From: Lamellibrachia columna
Lineage: Eukaryota; Annelida; Polychaeta; Sabellida; Siboglinidae
Direction: 5' to 3'
Assembly: GCA_963662155.1 (NCBI GenBank)
Contig: OY759263.1
Span: 24,325,071 to 24,389,070 of the forward strand
Length of the DNA: 64,000 nt
Shown: positions 25,617 to 46,829 of the stretch, one piece after another
Numbering within the stretch: the first letter of the stretch is position 1
Layout: the number at the start of each line of letters is the position of its first letter
Translations under genes and position numbers: made by a program
Notes under the pieces: model-generated
What the model was told of the DNA's origin: nothing
Databases searched by the model: none
What the model saw: only the letters and a program-made list of their open reading frames with translations

Positions 25617-26018
25617 CGTTGTGACTTCGATAGCACTAATAGAGACGTTAGTTACAGCTCACTACAGTAGTTGCCGGTCTCGTAAATGACGTAACGAAAA
25701 TATTTGTCGTAAATTGCGTGGCGTAAATATCGGCATTACAGAATACTGTCCACTGAATAACTATATGGTCCCTTTTCACCGACGTTTTATACCTCTTCAC
25801 TTGCACTGTATTACTACGCACTGTTTTTATTTCAGCGTACGGCTATATGCGTGAAGTAATCTGAACAATTTTGTATGACATTCTACCCGCAGGCAAATTG
25901 CACAAAATCGAAAGTTCACGACACACATATATACGGATAGGTTACTCAATCCGTTAATTTACCAACTATTGGGTTAGTCACAGGCACAGCACCGATGCCA
26001 CCATGAAATGATTGCTCG

Positions 26019-26149
26019 TACACTGGAGCTAGATTAAATCTTTGGCAAGCACGCATACACACTAACACTGTCACGTTGGTTTACGGGCGAATCACCGCCT
26101 AACATTTATTGTAATTGCGCTACAACAAACTAGTTCCTAAGGATATCAT
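26019..26149 (-). repeat. 5' LTR of the gypsy element
   Basis: Partner of the 21741-21870 repeat; shares TTTGGCAAGCACGC, TTGGTTTACGG and AACAAACTAG/ATTCCTAAGG. No TATA or poly(A) signal was confidently assigned. Confidence 0.75.
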
Positions 26150-27900
26150 AACAATGCTAACCCTATTTTGATGATTAATGGCATAAGTTGAATGAAAATG
26201 TTGTTTAAGAAGCGCGCCGGCAATTCGCTAGGTTACATACCGGATGTGCCCATACATGTTTCTGTTTAAAGTTTGTGAACAAAGGCCACATAGAGGTCAG
26301 TTATTTCCACACATCACTTCCTAAATGATGATGCTATCGACGAATACCTCGTATGCGCTTGGTGGATAAATATACCAATCAACAGTTTTGTGTGAACCTT
26401 GGTATGAATAATGGAGGATTAGTTGCATTTTGTGTTATATAATTCTCGTGAAAGCTTTGTGAATTGGACGAAGAAATGTATGTCATCGAACAAAATCTGA
26501 ATCAATAAGACAAACGCAATTTTTTTGTATCAAATGTGTTTTGTCTTATATCTTCAGTAACAATTACACAACATCAAACCGTTAATGAAAAACAAATTAC
26601 AAAAACCTAATTGAAAGAGATGCACCTCCTTTGCTGTGAAAGTGCACAGATGAGAATGCATAACGTGACGAATGTTTGAAGAAACTGCTTTTGTATTCTT
26701 CGTGATAACATATGTTCCCAAATTCGTTGTTCGTGCGGTTGCCTAAACCAAATAATGCTCTAGATGAGGGTGAATTGTATAATACATAATAGCTAGATGA
26801 CAGCACATCATTATCACGAGAAGTGCGAAGTCATAGATCGCCACTTTGAATATCAAGTAAACACCATGATTGTGTGTACAGGTTAGGAAATGGGGGTTGG
26901 TCACCTAGTACCTGTCGGTGCTGTTACCGATGGACTGTAAGTATGACAATGTAATTGGCCAGACTATGTTTTTAGACTGACATTTACTATCAAACATAGT
27001 CGACATGGACAATAATATATAAATATTCACATCAGTATGAAAACCGACTATATCTCAATTGTAATCATATAATTAAAACACCAAGAGTGTAACAAATTAG
27101 TAACATTTCAAGATTTGTTATAGTTTTTCATGGTGGATGTGTACTTCCATCATTACTGTACATGAAATATATCACTAAAAGATAGTTGTTCAATATACTA
27201 TGAAGTGTTTAGGTGATGTCCATGGTGGCCCACTGCCCTGGTGAAACACGGTCGATCGGTCTTATGTAATATGCGATTATGTAGGTATGTCGGTCAATGG
27301 TGCGCTGTCAACGAAATGTTCAAAAAATTTCCTATGGGATCTACCTTTAGAATATGGTCGGCAGGTATATGCCCTGCTGCATTATATAGTAAAGATGAAT
27401 TAAAATTGTGATAGGAGAAGTATATGAGAAGGATGCTGAGACGGTCATTTGAGTGATCGGGATAAAATTAGTGTTGATGTCATGTGACGGAGTTAGGTGA
27501 TATAGGCGGCTTCTTAAACGGAGAAGGGGGGGGGGAACCAGAATGATTTGGTGGTGCACGGATGTGCGTGTTCACAGTGCGACGAGCCGAAGTGCGCTAG
27601 ACGTAGACAATCATTTGTAAAGCAAGACAAACGCCCTTAACCTTTATTCAACTATGTTTGAGCATAATAATACAATGATTTTTGTCAAACATACATCCAA
27701 GAACATACAGCATACAATGACGAATTACACAAATTACAATAACACACCAGAAAATAATAAAAAAAGCAACGTAAAAGTAAGAGGTCGGAGCCCGATTCAA
27801 GAAAGCGAAGACATACTGTATGCGGTTAATCAGATTGATTCATCGTTGAATCATTTACCCTGACAAACATTCACATCAAAGTTAGAATGAACAGACAACA
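26150..27900. other. No gene seen
   Basis: Between the gypsy 5' LTR and the 3' flank of the fibrinogen-related gene. Short ORFs only (up to 70 codons), none recognisable. Confidence 0.5.
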
Positions 27901-27909
27901 TTATTTTTT

Positions 27910-28358
27910 TTAAGTGCAAGAGTGTTCCACAGCGTTCCACAATAATGGAATGACCCATGTAACATCAATAGCTTCAAGCAGCATAAAGCAGGCTACTGTT
28001 AATTTGACTAAATATAAGTACAATGCATCACATGAATGACCTTGAAGTATGCCAAAGACGAGGGTGTCACACGCCAACATTTGTTTTTTAAACGAGGAAA
28101 CGGATAGTTTTGTTGCGAGGAAGATATTTAAGTGCACACATGTTTACGTGTTTCACAAAACACTATTATCTTGTGTGAACTGCATTATTTTGATAAGTGT
28201 TTTTTCATAAACGGAATGTTTTATTTTGGACCGTTTTATTTAAATGGCTGTCAGACTACACCTTCCTGGCAAGAATGCAGGCGAAGACAATATATACGAC
28301 CGCGTTGTAATTCTTCACTCGGCGGTATTTCAATTTCGATATTCAGAACTGACTTCTG
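27910..28358 (-). other. 3' UTR and flank of the fibrinogen-related gene
   Basis: Non-coding; duplicated at 51,318-51,692. Contains the candidate poly(A) signals. Confidence 0.6.
28220..28240 (-). promoter_or_regulatory. Candidate poly(A) signals of the fibrinogen-related gene
   Basis: Two AATAAA hexamers on the minus strand at 28240-28235 and 28225-28220, about 120-140 nt after the stop. The same pair is kept in the paralogous 3' flank (51581-51576 and 51567-51562), which supports their use. Confidence 0.55.
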
Positions 28359-35610
<7,252 letters not shown>

Positions 35611-35697
35611 GACGGCGGGTATGAGGATCGAGCTATGAACGCTGCAGACGTTGTCGCAATCTCGGACAGTAACTAGACTGCGTCTCGACCAGTCAAG

Positions 35698-35895
35698 TTA
35701 ATATGTGCGTTCTAGGTCGTGACAACAGAACGGCTAGCTTGACAGCGTTAATAATTCACATAACTAAACCCTATTTCAGAAATGTGTCAATGCCATTACT
35801 CTCAGATGGAATGTTCACCAGCAAGAAAATATGGGCAAACGTATGGAGCGTACTGATTGAAAACATATTAGGATAGACGGGGGTCTATGCAAAAA
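35698..35895 (-). promoter_or_regulatory. Candidate promoter region of the fibrinogen-related gene
   Basis: A TATA-like ATATTAA sits at 35704-35698, about 90 nt before the ATG, leaving room for a short 5' UTR. Farther up, 35798-35895 is clearly similar (roughly 85% by eye) to 55058-55150, the sequence beside the assembly gap at the damaged second locus. Conservation of a block this close upstream in both copies suggests retained promoter or enhancer sequence, or simply the edge of the duplication. Confidence 0.35.
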
Positions 35896-35899
35896 TTAT

Positions 35900-36890
35900 T
35901 CGCAGTTTCAGAACGCTTATTTACAATAGACAATAAGTGAAATGTTTAACATGTCATGATATAATGTGTAATCCACACGACATAAATACGAACAGGCGGT
36001 GTTTTACTTCGAAACACATAATATTCACGGAGTTGCTACTGTAGCAATTGAATGTGAGTATATTGTAATAAGTACCCGTTCGATGCCCCTGGCGAGACGA
36101 ATAATTACACAGTTAGCATTCACATGGCTTGGACCAACATTTGTAAAACAATTACAGAATGCATTCCTGATTTGATCGGAACCCTTAATTAAATTATTAT
36201 TTTATTTAAAATATGTAGAAATGCCAGATTTAGAGTTGCATTTCCGATGTATGGTTCCTTTGTAATTTCTACGTTTTTGGAGTCATTTCTTCGAATGGCA
36301 GCCATATTTATTAGAACAGTTAATTATAATTGTATAATTGTACGCTGAGGAAATAAAGACGACGAGGGATAATAAATCAGTGTTATGATGATTTATGAAA
36401 CTCTTTGTAATTAAAACAATTATATCAAACCTCTGAGGACGGGCCTAGATACCAATGCTGACCATGACATGTTCTGCTTATTATTTTAAACTTTCTCTCA
36501 TAAAAAGAAGTGCTTCTTTAATTTAACATGAATTTGTGTGAACGACTGTAGGTTCCCGTGTTTCAGTACTGCATAATTTTGGTCACAGGTGGTTAAACAA
36601 CTAGCACATTCTGGCGACGTTCTTGAACCATGTCAACCTGCGTACCCATGATTTATCGTACCTTCTTGACCTCGCTGTTGTGCTATGTTGAAGCAAAATG
36701 CACATCACTGTTTTAAAGTTTTAAATAAAATTTCAGATACAACATATGCAACTTTAAACCGAAACAAAACTCATGGTTCGCACGAAATACGTTATATTCA
36801 ATTTGCATTAACATGTATTTAACCCAATATAGGCACTATGCAACGTAGAACAACTTGTAATTTGAAAGCACCACTACACCTCCCCCCGTG
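35900..36890. other. No gene seen
   Basis: AT-rich sequence upstream of the fibrinogen-related gene. No repeat or exon recognised. Confidence 0.5.
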
Positions 36891-36894
36891 CTGA

Positions 36895-37680
36895 CTGACA
36901 TTAATCAAAGATGCATTTTGCAAAGTCTGCGTCAGCGACATGCTCTCTGCGAATCACCGCTCTTTCTCCTTTATCCGGGACGTCCCCTTCATTCGAGGTC
37001 TAGGCAAATACGCAAAAAAAGTTGTTTATGTTCGAGAACTTCCTCTTACACGTTTGGATGGGCCGTATCAAAAGTTGGAAAGTGCTACACAAAATAATCA
37101 ACATTTGTATTAATGTAATCCACTGCAAAGTTGATGTAACCGATGGTTCGATGGTAAAACATATATCAATTATTGGGTCTGATGTTAGTGATTTCTTGAT
37201 ATCTTGTTATTCAGGCAGACCAATCAGAGAACGCCATTGTTGTACTCTCGATAAAACATATGCTGCTTCTTCATCCACATGCCATCAGGACATTGTTGCT
37301 TTGGATGCAGGTTTATTATCAGTATAGATAAATTGTCCATGTTGAGATGGATTTATTAATTTATGCGTAACGAGGGAGTCATTCGAGGTCGGGGCAGACA
37401 TACAAACAATAGTTTATGTTCGAGAACTTATACACGTTTGGATGGGCCGTATCAAAAGTTGCAAAGTGCAACACAAACTGAAAAACATTTGCATTAATCT
37501 AATCCACTGCATAGTTGATGTATCCGATGGTTCGATTGTAAAACATATATCACTTATTGGGTCTGAAATTAGAACAGATAACACCATTGTTGTACTCTCG
37601 ACAAGTCAACTGTTGCTTCTTTGACCACATGCCATCAGGACATTGTTGCTTTGGATGCAGGTTTATTCTTAGCATAGCTA
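36895..37680. repeat. Two divergent tandem copies of a ~300-bp repeat
   Basis: 36,985-37,330 and 37,380-37,675 share TTCGAGGTC, TTTATGTTCGAGAACTT, GTTTGGATGGGCCGTATCAA, ATCCGATGGTTCGAT-like and CATGCCATCAGGACATTGTT. A third copy is inverted at about 59,800-60,065. Confidence 0.75.
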
Positions 37681-39059
37681 ACTGTTATGTTCCCCACTGA
37701 TAATGATGTTTACGTCATATACCGGTTTGAAAAACGTTGTCTTGTATAGAATATATGGCACTCTTCAATACATCGTGTGCAGTACAATACAACTCGGCAC
37801 CAAGGTTCATTCTCCTAGAAACGGGACAGTCACTGTATGACGTACATACACCTCAAGAAGGAATTTCATTTGTTGGTAGCCTCGTAGCAGTTGCTGTGGA
37901 TAAAGACGGATGTTAAGACTATTGGAGGAGAACACGTCGTCAATCATGACAAGTCTGTATATATGATGTGCGAGTCCTCCTTGAAACCAAATTACGTTAT
38001 CACACCAAGCCGTTATGTATTCGATGTGCATTCAATATGAGATATTCTAACCGCGCTCAAGTCAGTGCAGTTACGTATAATTGCTGCCGTCTGGTGGACA
38101 GGTTTGCATTACAACGACGTGATGAGTAATGTTCACCGTAACCACAACCCACAGTACATCAAATTAATTGCCGTTAAGAAGCTCCGCTAGCTAGGAGGCA
38201 TTTATGATCTTTGGGTCTAGAGAAAATCACCTGTCAGCAATTTGCCAGGGCTAAGCACCTTTCATTTGCTAAATTCTTCCTGATTACTTGGTATTGTCCT
38301 AGAGCAAAAACATAACTAACTAATAATAAACAGTATATTGCACCGAATTGAAATAAAAACAGTATTTTCATAAGCAATTCCTGATCATAGCCAACATCGC
38401 GGTTAAATTTAAGTTAAATGTTCCAGGAATATGTTTTCTTTAATGTATGTAAAATAATAAATAACCCAACAAAGGAATGCAAAGGGCGACGAAGTAAAAG
38501 AAAATACTTGTACCAGGTTTATCGGCTCTGCGACTACATTTAATAAATATAGCTTTGTTTACCAAATGACTCTTTCACTACCAAACTATTGGGATTTATC
38601 TTGCTTAGTTTGAGTGACAGTCGCTTTTCTAATGTTATTGTTAATATTCTAAGTGTAGTTTAACACTGTCTCAATACGGCCCCACCTTGGCTCAGACCGA
38701 ACATGTCTGCGCCATGCCATTTTCGTTTTATTGGAAGAATTTAATGCGTGTGTGCTGATACGTTCATTTGTTGGTGTGGATACATGTTATTGCAATTTGC
38801 CCGCCCGGACATATACACCAAAGTCCATACCCATACAAGCATACGCACATTTTCAGTTGTCTTCCCGATTGCAGATACCATATGTGATCGGATTCCTTAC
38901 GAGATTAAGATTATCCACACAGAGGGTATGTGGATACCGTCGAATGCTCAAGTGACGTCTATGAAATCGATAGCGATGGGTAATCAGTACTCTTTACATG
39001 CCTCTTTATTTATTTGCGGATAACTATTTGCTCGGAACATGAGCGTTTTGGTCTAAAGC
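37681..39059. other. No gene assigned
   Basis: Contains a 74-codon minus-strand frame at 38,031-37,807 and overlapping frames at 38,731-39,023. None has a recognisable domain, and no splice chain was evident. Confidence 0.4.
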
Positions 39060-39710
39060 CTGATTGTTCCTCACGCATTTTTCTATCCACAACATCTCGC
39101 ATTCCGTTCAGTATTATGCAGCACACCACCTGGCATTGGCAGCACTGTCAGTTGCGTTTTGGTTAGATTTTCTTTCTTGGGGAATCATATAAAAGTACCA
39201 TCTTTCCAGTCCTCGGGAACGACGCTTGAGTCCCAGATCTGTTTGTGGAGTCCACAAACCCACTGTACGATTGTTTCCGTCTCTTTGATCATTTCAGCTG
39301 TGATTCCGTCCATGTCAGGTGATTGTTATTTTTAAGAGTCGCAGTGACCTTCCTCAATTCTTGTTCCTATATATTTATTGGGAGTGCGCTGTGTGGGTTG
39401 TCATTTTAATATGCAAGCACTTATATACATGTTAAATAGTGAAACTACTAAATTAGACTTTATTTCTTTAGAACTCTATACACTCTTTCTACTTATAGCA
39501 TTTGCTTTAATGTTTGCATTTAGAAGTGCAAGTGAAGTATTATGTGATCGTTACTTTGTATAAAACCGCATGTACATTTGTATAACATTATGTTTTATAT
39601 CTCTCTTTGCTTTGGAGTATTAGGTCAACTAGGAAAGTCACAAAAGGGTTTTGTCCATCGTGTTTGGTTGTGTGTCTTCTCCTTTCGATAATAGTGCTGT
39701 GGGGGGTATA
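39060..39710. repeat. Repeat with embedded LINE RT fragment (copy 1)
   Basis: On the minus strand 39,330-39,170 translates to SPDMDGITAEMIKETET and GLHKQIWDSSVVPEDWKDGT, an RT N-terminal segment of another LINE type, with stops. The rest (GCAAGCACTTATATACATG and downstream) is non-coding. The whole block recurs at 46,830-47,410. Confidence 0.6.
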
Positions 39711-40560
39711 TATAGAAACACTGGAAATGTAGAAGACTACACAAACTGCAAAGAGGCACATAACCTAGTTACAATTGAAATTAGGAAATCTAAAAGAACC
39801 GTTGAACAAAAATTGGCAGGTAATATAAACAAATTACAGCAAGAGTTTAAGAAAGTTTGAGATAAGGTGGGACATGAAAAACAACAGGGAAAACATAGAG
39901 TAATAGTAGATGGTGAGATTTCAAATTGGAAATCTGTTTTGAGTGGGGTACCACAAGGATCAGTATTAGGCCCTATACTGTTTTTAATATATATAAATGA
40001 TTCGGAGATGACATATCTAGCAAAGTACTGACATTTGGAGATGACATAAAAGTATTCAGAACGGTTATTAATGATACATATAAACAAAGTTTACAGTATG
40101 ATCTAGATAAATTAGTTAAATGGTCATAAAAATGGCGAATGTTATTCAATTTTGGGAAGTGTAAATTCATACACATAGGATATGGAAACATGGACGAAGC
40201 ATATAAAATGGGGGATGCTCTACTAGATATAACCACACAAGAAAAGGACATAAAAGTTCTAGCGCAATGTGGGATTGCTGCTTCGAAAGAAATCAAATTC
40301 TAGGGCTTATTGGGAGAACTATCACGTATCAGGAGAAACAGCTAATTGTACCCCTGTACAAAGCAATAGTTAGACAAGCATGGAGTCCGTATCGTTTATT
40401 ACAATGTGGTTGACAACACTAGAGACCAGGAGACTAAGAGGAGACCAAATAGAAGTGTTTAAAATAGTGAACGGTTATGAGGATGTTGATAGGAATATCT
40501 TCTTCAAACTTAAAGAAGGCAGTAGAACCAGAGGACACAAGACGCTTTCAATAATGTCTG
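39650..40560 (+). mobile_element. Rearranged CR1/jockey-like LINE relic
   Basis: The same family as 56.6-57.9 kb. A piece of the region before RT (NCKEAHNLVTIEIRKSKRTV, 39,730-39,860) is followed after an internal deletion by RT with [20 protein letters not shown] and [10 protein letters not shown] (39,910-40,000), an FGDD in place of FADD (40,034-40,045), and a C-terminal fragment (RRLRGDQIEVFKIVNGYEDV, 40,430-40,550). Many stops. Confidence 0.7.
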
Positions 40561-42049
40561 AAAGCCAAGTAAGTCTTTGCCTGCCGCTATCATCTCAACT
40601 TTATTTTCATATCACCATTCCATCGAACCTGGTGTAGGAACTGCAAGGGCAGAGAAACGATTTCTCAGGACTACTTGGAATTAACATTTCGGTACTTGAT
40701 TCTGGAGTTTCTGATGTGGAACCTCTTTTAGTCGTGTTCTTATTTTGTGTCCTCAACTTGATCTTCGCAATCGCAAGTTCAGTTCTTTGATGTCCAGATA
40801 TGTAATGTGTAAATAATCTGTGTAACGTCCGCAGTAAATATAATGAAAACAATTATTATTTTTGTTCAAATCATCGAAATAATAGACTGTTGTCGTTAGA
40901 TCTGGTAAGGCTCAATATAGTGGATATCGATAATGGTAAACACTTTGCGAGTCAGTATTAATCAATGGTTTGACTTCCACCACATCACTGATCACATGAC
41001 ACAGTTTCCAGCGTTTCCATTATCACTTTAATTAATGTTTAACCAAACACTAAGTAATCTAATAATTTGTCTGATGACTTCCAAAGACTACACACACAAG
41101 TTGCACACGCAAGCTGCAGTGGATATTAGATAGGTTTGATTTTTCGCAAAATTAATTTGAAATGAGGCAAGCGAATTAAACAAAATGAGGAGGAAACTTT
41201 AACTGTGTCTGTATTAATAACAGCTCGTCGGCACCTATTTCCGAACAAACCCTTTATGTGCTCAAACAATACGCCCGAACGCTAGTTTCACAATATTATA
41301 TTTCCATTCTTATTTAACATTATTCGTTTGTATGAAGCTCAATGCTTATAAATTTATGTACACTGACCGACATAAACGTGTGTATTTACGGGTTTGATGC
41401 AGAATTATTGGTAAATCCGTTTCCCTAACCTCTTTTGTTATCAGCGCTGCCCCTTACAAAATGTTTAATAAAGATAGTGTAGTTTGTGTCGACTTCAATC
41501 ATAACCAAACATGAAACATTCTCATTTGTTAACACTTAAAAACGATTATTTCTTGCGAAGTGCATCGATGACCTGCTGGCCACGTCTCAAGAACCACCGA
41601 ACTCATATATCGGAGTTACCATATCATGCCTACGATCGAGTTATTCTTTCAAATCGTTCATGTAAGTCGTTCGTTCAAGTCGTTCGTTCGTTCGTTCGTT
41701 CGATGCTTCTCTGGTGCATCATTGTGAATCATGTGTAGCTCTACTATCTACCCCAGGTAAAACGGCTATTAGAAACGAGGATTTGTACTTCGTCCTATTT
41801 CGTCCCTGGACATACTTTGTCTTTGTCGACCTAACCAATGACGATAGACCTTGTTGGCTGTTGTGGCTGATCGAGGAAGTAATACCAATCATTTTCCCTA
41901 ATTGGTTCGTTACTGCTGACTATGCATGGCTGTCTGTCTGTCTGAATGTTTGTATGGCTGTCTGAATGTATGTGTCAGTTGGCTTGCATCTACCCTCCAC
42001 GCTTGTTAGTCTAGTCATTCAAATATAGTTTGTATCCAGCCCCCAAATG
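40561..42049. other. No gene seen
   Basis: AT-rich. Contains a dispersed motif near 41,135-41,200 (TTCGCAAAATTAATTTGAAA and GAGGAGGAAAC) related to 33,485-33,540 and 58,825-58,880, and a short (TTCG)n tract at about 41,668-41,703. Confidence 0.45.
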
Positions 42050-43140
42050 TTCACCCAAATGTCAATAATGCAGTTAATTTATGAATGCAATAAAACGTGG
42101 TTAAGTCGAAGTTGTGGGGACCGGGGAACCACTTCGATTTGCCAACGTGACACGTTTGGCAGCAAACAATAACAAACATGTCTGCCGAAGTGTAACTCTT
42201 CAGTCTCATTGTCTCAATCGTCCCCAAAAACATGTTTGATAAAGCAAACCCCTCCAACAAAATGCTTGCCTGACAAAGAGGAACGTTTCATTGACACCGA
42301 CCCCCAACAATTGTTTATTGTTTGATTAAGCGGAATTCTTCCGCCTCAACGCTCCCCCCCCCCCGAACAAAAACGTATCTGAGGAAATGGCCATCATAAA
42401 ATGATGTCTGATGAAGCAGAACTCTCAGATGACTACTACAATCCTTTTGTACCGACAGTCCTCCCCCAGCCGACGGACATGCCTTTTTTGTATGCGGACG
42501 TTGACTACCGTGCTGCCACCTAGCAGTAGTCAATCAGATGAAGACAACTAAAAGCTGTTTTGAAGTAACTGGTAAAACGAGATAATAGATTAATGTATTA
42601 CAATCACGTATATTACATAACATCAATACAGCGTTTGTACTTAAAAAACATAGGGTAATTCCATAATTGTGGTACACTTTCAGGCAATTTCTGTCCCGGC
42701 TATTTGGTGCATTTCAGCACGTTTTCAAATATTATTATGTATTTACTGGGATGCTATAAAATATTACCTACGCATGTATGTAGTTTGTGCATTATCATTA
42801 CACATTATATGAAGCATGTGACCGCTTTTGCATGTGGCAAGCGCAGTAACAGCTATGTTCCAAAGGTATCCATGCTAGTAGACGTGTATTCTCACAATAG
42901 TAACAGTATGAGGAAAATGTACCCAACATTAGTAGACTTGGTCCCAATCAACTAGGAGAGTCAGAAGATAACTTTTCATCGTGTCTTCTACACTGTGGAA
43001 ATGTTTTTCTTGTCAATGTCACTCGGATAATTGTCAGAAAGACAATGCCTTTACGTTGAAAGATATACTGGAATAAATGATCCGATATTGATTAAACCAA
43101 TTGACATTTTCGGCTGCTGTGGCGATGACATAATAAAAGT
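42050..43140. repeat. Family X, block C (copy 2)
   Basis: Parallels 20,160-21,480, including the GAAGCGGAACTCTTC-like tandem words (42,180-42,430) and the GGCAATTTCTGTCCCGGCTAT region (42,680). Continues directly into B1 at about 43,140. Confidence 0.65.
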
Positions 43141-43720
43141 AATCCAGCTACATGTCACCGTACATATTTCCTTGGTTTCTGATATATTGTTGTGCGTCAT
43201 TGAGACTTCAAAGAAGTGTCTCATCTTTGGCAACTTCCCCTAAATCAATAACACTATATAATGTTTATTAATAATTATATAAACTTACAAATATGACCGA
43301 CCATCCTCCGGACGGGACAATTTGGCAGTTCGTATGTGTTTACCAAATGTCAGGATACACAACATTATCATAGAAGTATCCATCTTTACCTTGGTAATTG
43401 GTGCTGCTAGTCAATCTCTTGAAATTGCGACGTAATATTGGCCGCCATTGTGACGTCAAACGACGCCTTGTCCTTGTATCAAGTAACAATTGACAATCGC
43501 TGAAAATACTCATGGCGTTGTCAACAATTGAACGAATTATTGGCGTATCGTTCCTGACAGTTTTACGCTAAAGCTACAAAGGGTATTTCGATTGTAGAAA
43601 GGGTAATGGCGGGATCAATTAAAAAAAATCTACGACGACCCGTCCGTGGGATCGTACATGCAACTCTGATAGTTAGGCACCCGAGGTCGAGATTTAGAGT
43701 AGCTTAGCATACATATGATA
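43141..43720. repeat. Family X, blocks B1-B2, unexpanded
   Basis: 43,140-43,245 matches the part of the 3.39-kb unit just before its minisatellite (CCAGCTACATGT, CCTTGGTTTCTGATATATTG, GGCAACYTCCCCTA), but here TCCCCTA is followed at once by other sequence with no 35-bp array and only GTTGTGCG where the GT tract would be. 43,310-43,720 is B2. Confidence 0.7.
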
Positions 43721-44768
43721 ATTCCCCAACAATAAAATGGTAAGTTAATTAAAAAGAAGTCGACCATGAGACTAATAAGTGGGTGTGGACCAAATACAAA
43801 GTTTACAAAACATCACAATAATTACCCCATGATTCCAGAGACACATGATAATTATTGTGAATGCAGAAAAGTAGTGAAGTAGTCCCTAGATGGATGCGTC
43901 CAGTCCGCGAGCTGGATGACGATGCGCATAAGGACCTTGGGAATGTGTTTACATATGAATGTATGAGTTACATAATGGATATTCATCACAAACACACGTT
44001 AACTACAATTCGCTGTGTCAAATGTTGGAGCTCTTGACATGCTAGTTCTTGTTATGCAATATTGGTTGCCACAAATCATTGCTTGGCTGATCATGTTATA
44101 GCTGCTGCTGGTGGCGCCGACTAGTGACTAACAAATAATGGCATAAATTAGTTAGTGCTCATAAAAAGAATGCCTAGAGACATACATGCTTACGTACGTA
44201 CATACACCCCCACACGCGTACACGCGCCCACGCGCACACAGTAAGCAAATTATCAACATATGCAAACATTATATACAATGAAACCGTACAATTTTGATCG
44301 CCAGGTGGCGCCACAAAAGTTGACGCACCACCGCATTAAAATGCTTCGGGTAGGAGGTGGGAGTTTGTTCCTAAGAATCCGAGCGACGTGGGAGGTTTAC
44401 CACAAAAATAGGAATTAGTATTCAGTGGACTCATAAAATTGGTGGGAGGTTGGCCCCCAAAATAGGTGTGAGATAGGAGGTTGAGACCTTTGCCACATCA
44501 TCTCGTGATAGCATATATGCAGCATGCATCCATATTATTACGATCAGTTGAATTTATAACGGTAAAACCACAAGTCTTTTGTGTGAAGTTTACCAGTTTG
44601 AGAGAGCGGGACATTTAGTAGCAGAGACGGGATATTCTGTCGAAAACTTGTAAAGTTTAACACCATAGTGGACGGATATTATGATGTTGATAAGCACAAC
44701 CAATGAAAGAGCGTCGAGAACAAGTATAAAAGGGAACGTGATATTGCAATTATCTAATGGGAAGGGCG

Positions 44769-44771
<3 letters not shown>
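43503..44771. repeat. Left arm of a ~1.27-kb inverted repeat (family X B2-A)
   Basis: Reverse complement matches 45,540-46,805 over its length with small indels (shared on opposite strands: GAGAACAAGTATAAAAGGGA, GGTGGGAGGTTGGCCCCCAA, GTCGACCATGAG). The outermost shared part is GTTGTCAACAATTGAACG. Confidence 0.85.
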
Positions 44772-45053
<282 letters not shown>

Positions 45054-45539
45054 CGGCTGTTTAACAACAAGGATTGTGAAGCGATTGTTCAGATTAGTGG
45101 TTGTAATAATATTAATATTTTTCTCGTTTTTCACGGCTAATTTTCCTTTTTTTATACATAACAGCTGATAGCTGTCTTCGTGAGATTCACTACCACCAAG
45201 TAGTCATTGTACGCACACAAAATATATCAGGCCCGCAGGTTGGAGGGGAGCGTTATGTGCGTTCCCACCCCCTCTCGCTTCGTCAGACACAATATTAATG
45301 TTGATGGTCGATCACACCGAATGGCTTCGCTTTAGCATTCGTGTTTTTTGGGGCCGCTGACACACTGTGAGTTAAGAGTTACACTTCGTCAGACAAATTG
45401 TTGTGGGGGCGTTGTTGATGGTTACCATATGTATGAAGTGCTTTGCTAAGAAGACAAACAACTAAAACTTATTTGCATCAATCCACGTAAACTGTTGCCG
45501 GTTTGTTGGCAGATTACTGAATATATTAACTTTCCACCT

Positions 45540-46805
45540 GACGCCCTTCCAATGAGATAATTGCAATATCACGTTCCCTTTTATACTTGTTCTCGAACAT
45601 GGATACCACGACGCTCTTTCATTGGTTGTGCTTATCAACATCATAATATCCGTCCACTTTGGTGTTAAACTTTACAAGTTTTCGACAGAATATCCAGTCT
45701 CACACACCTGCTACTAAATGTCCCGCTCTCTCAAACTGTTAAACTTCACACAAAAGACTTGTGGTTTTACCTTTATAGATTCAGCTGATTGTAATAATAT
45801 AGCTGCATGCTTCATATATGCTATCACGAGATGATGTGGCAAAGGTCTCCATCTCCCATCTCCCACCTATTTTGGGGGCCAACCTCCCACCAATTTTAAG
45901 AGTCCACTGAGTACCAATTCCTATTTTTGTGGTAAACCTCCCACGTCCCTCGGATTCTTAGGACCAACGTCCCTCCACCTACCCGAAGCGTTTTAATGCG
46001 GTGGTGCGTCAACTTTTGTGGCGCCACCTGGCGATCAAATTTTTACGGTTTCATTATATATAATGTTGGCCTATGTTGATACTTTGCATACTGTGTGCGC
46101 GTGGGCGCGTGTACGCGTGTGGGGGTGTATGTACGTACGTAAGCATGTATGTCTCTAGGCAGTCATTTTTTATGAGCACTAACTAATATATGCCATTATT
46201 TGTTAGTCACTAGTCGGCGCCACCAGCAGCAGCTATAACATGATCAGCCAAGCAATGATTTGTGGCAACCAATATTGCATAACAAGAACTAGTATGTCAA
46301 GAGCTCCAACATTTGACACAGCGAATTGTAGTTAACGTGTGTTTGTGATGAATATCCATTATGTAACTCATACGTTCATATGTAAACACATTCGCAAGCT
46401 CCTTATGCGCATCGTCATCCAGCTCGCGGACTGGACGCATCCATCTAGGGACTACTTCACTACTTTTCTGCATTCACAATAATTATATAGTTTCTCTGGA
46501 ATCATGGGTAATTATTGCGATGTTTTGTAAACTTTGTATTTGTTCCACACCCACTTATTAGCCTCATGGTCGACTTCTTTGTAATTAACTTACCATTTTG
46601 TTGTTGGGGAATTATCATATGTATGTTAAGCTACTAACAGGGCTGCATCTACGACCCCACGGTCGGGTCGTCGTAGTTTTTTTTAAATTCACCCCGCCAT
46701 TACCCTTTCTACAATCGAAATACCCTTTGTTGCTTTAGCGTATAATTGTCCGGAAAGATACGCCAATAATTACGTTCAATTGTTGACAACGTCAATAGTA
46801 TTTTC
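45540..46805. repeat. Right arm of the inverted repeat
   Basis: Mirror of 43,503-44,771. The spacer (44,772-45,539) holds (TA)n-(CATA)n-(TA)n and an inverted fragment of block C (45,230-45,430). Confidence 0.85.
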
Positions 46806-46829
46806 CTTTTTGTGTTCAATGATACTCTC

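Larger units (their letters stand above)
21741..26149 (-). mobile_element. Degenerate Ty3/gypsy LTR retrotransposon with short LTRs
   Basis: Two direct repeats of about 130 bp bound a ~4.1-kb interior with gag, zinc knuckle, RT, RNase H and integrase in Ty3/gypsy order on the minus strand. Upstream of the 3' LTR there is a polypurine tract (AAGGGGAGATGAA, 21884-21871). Stops and frameshifts occur in every domain, so it is not autonomous. LTR ends read TG...CA when cut inside the shared TACAC/T ends. I could not see a convincing target-site duplication. It is inserted at the end of a family X copy. Confidence 0.85.
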
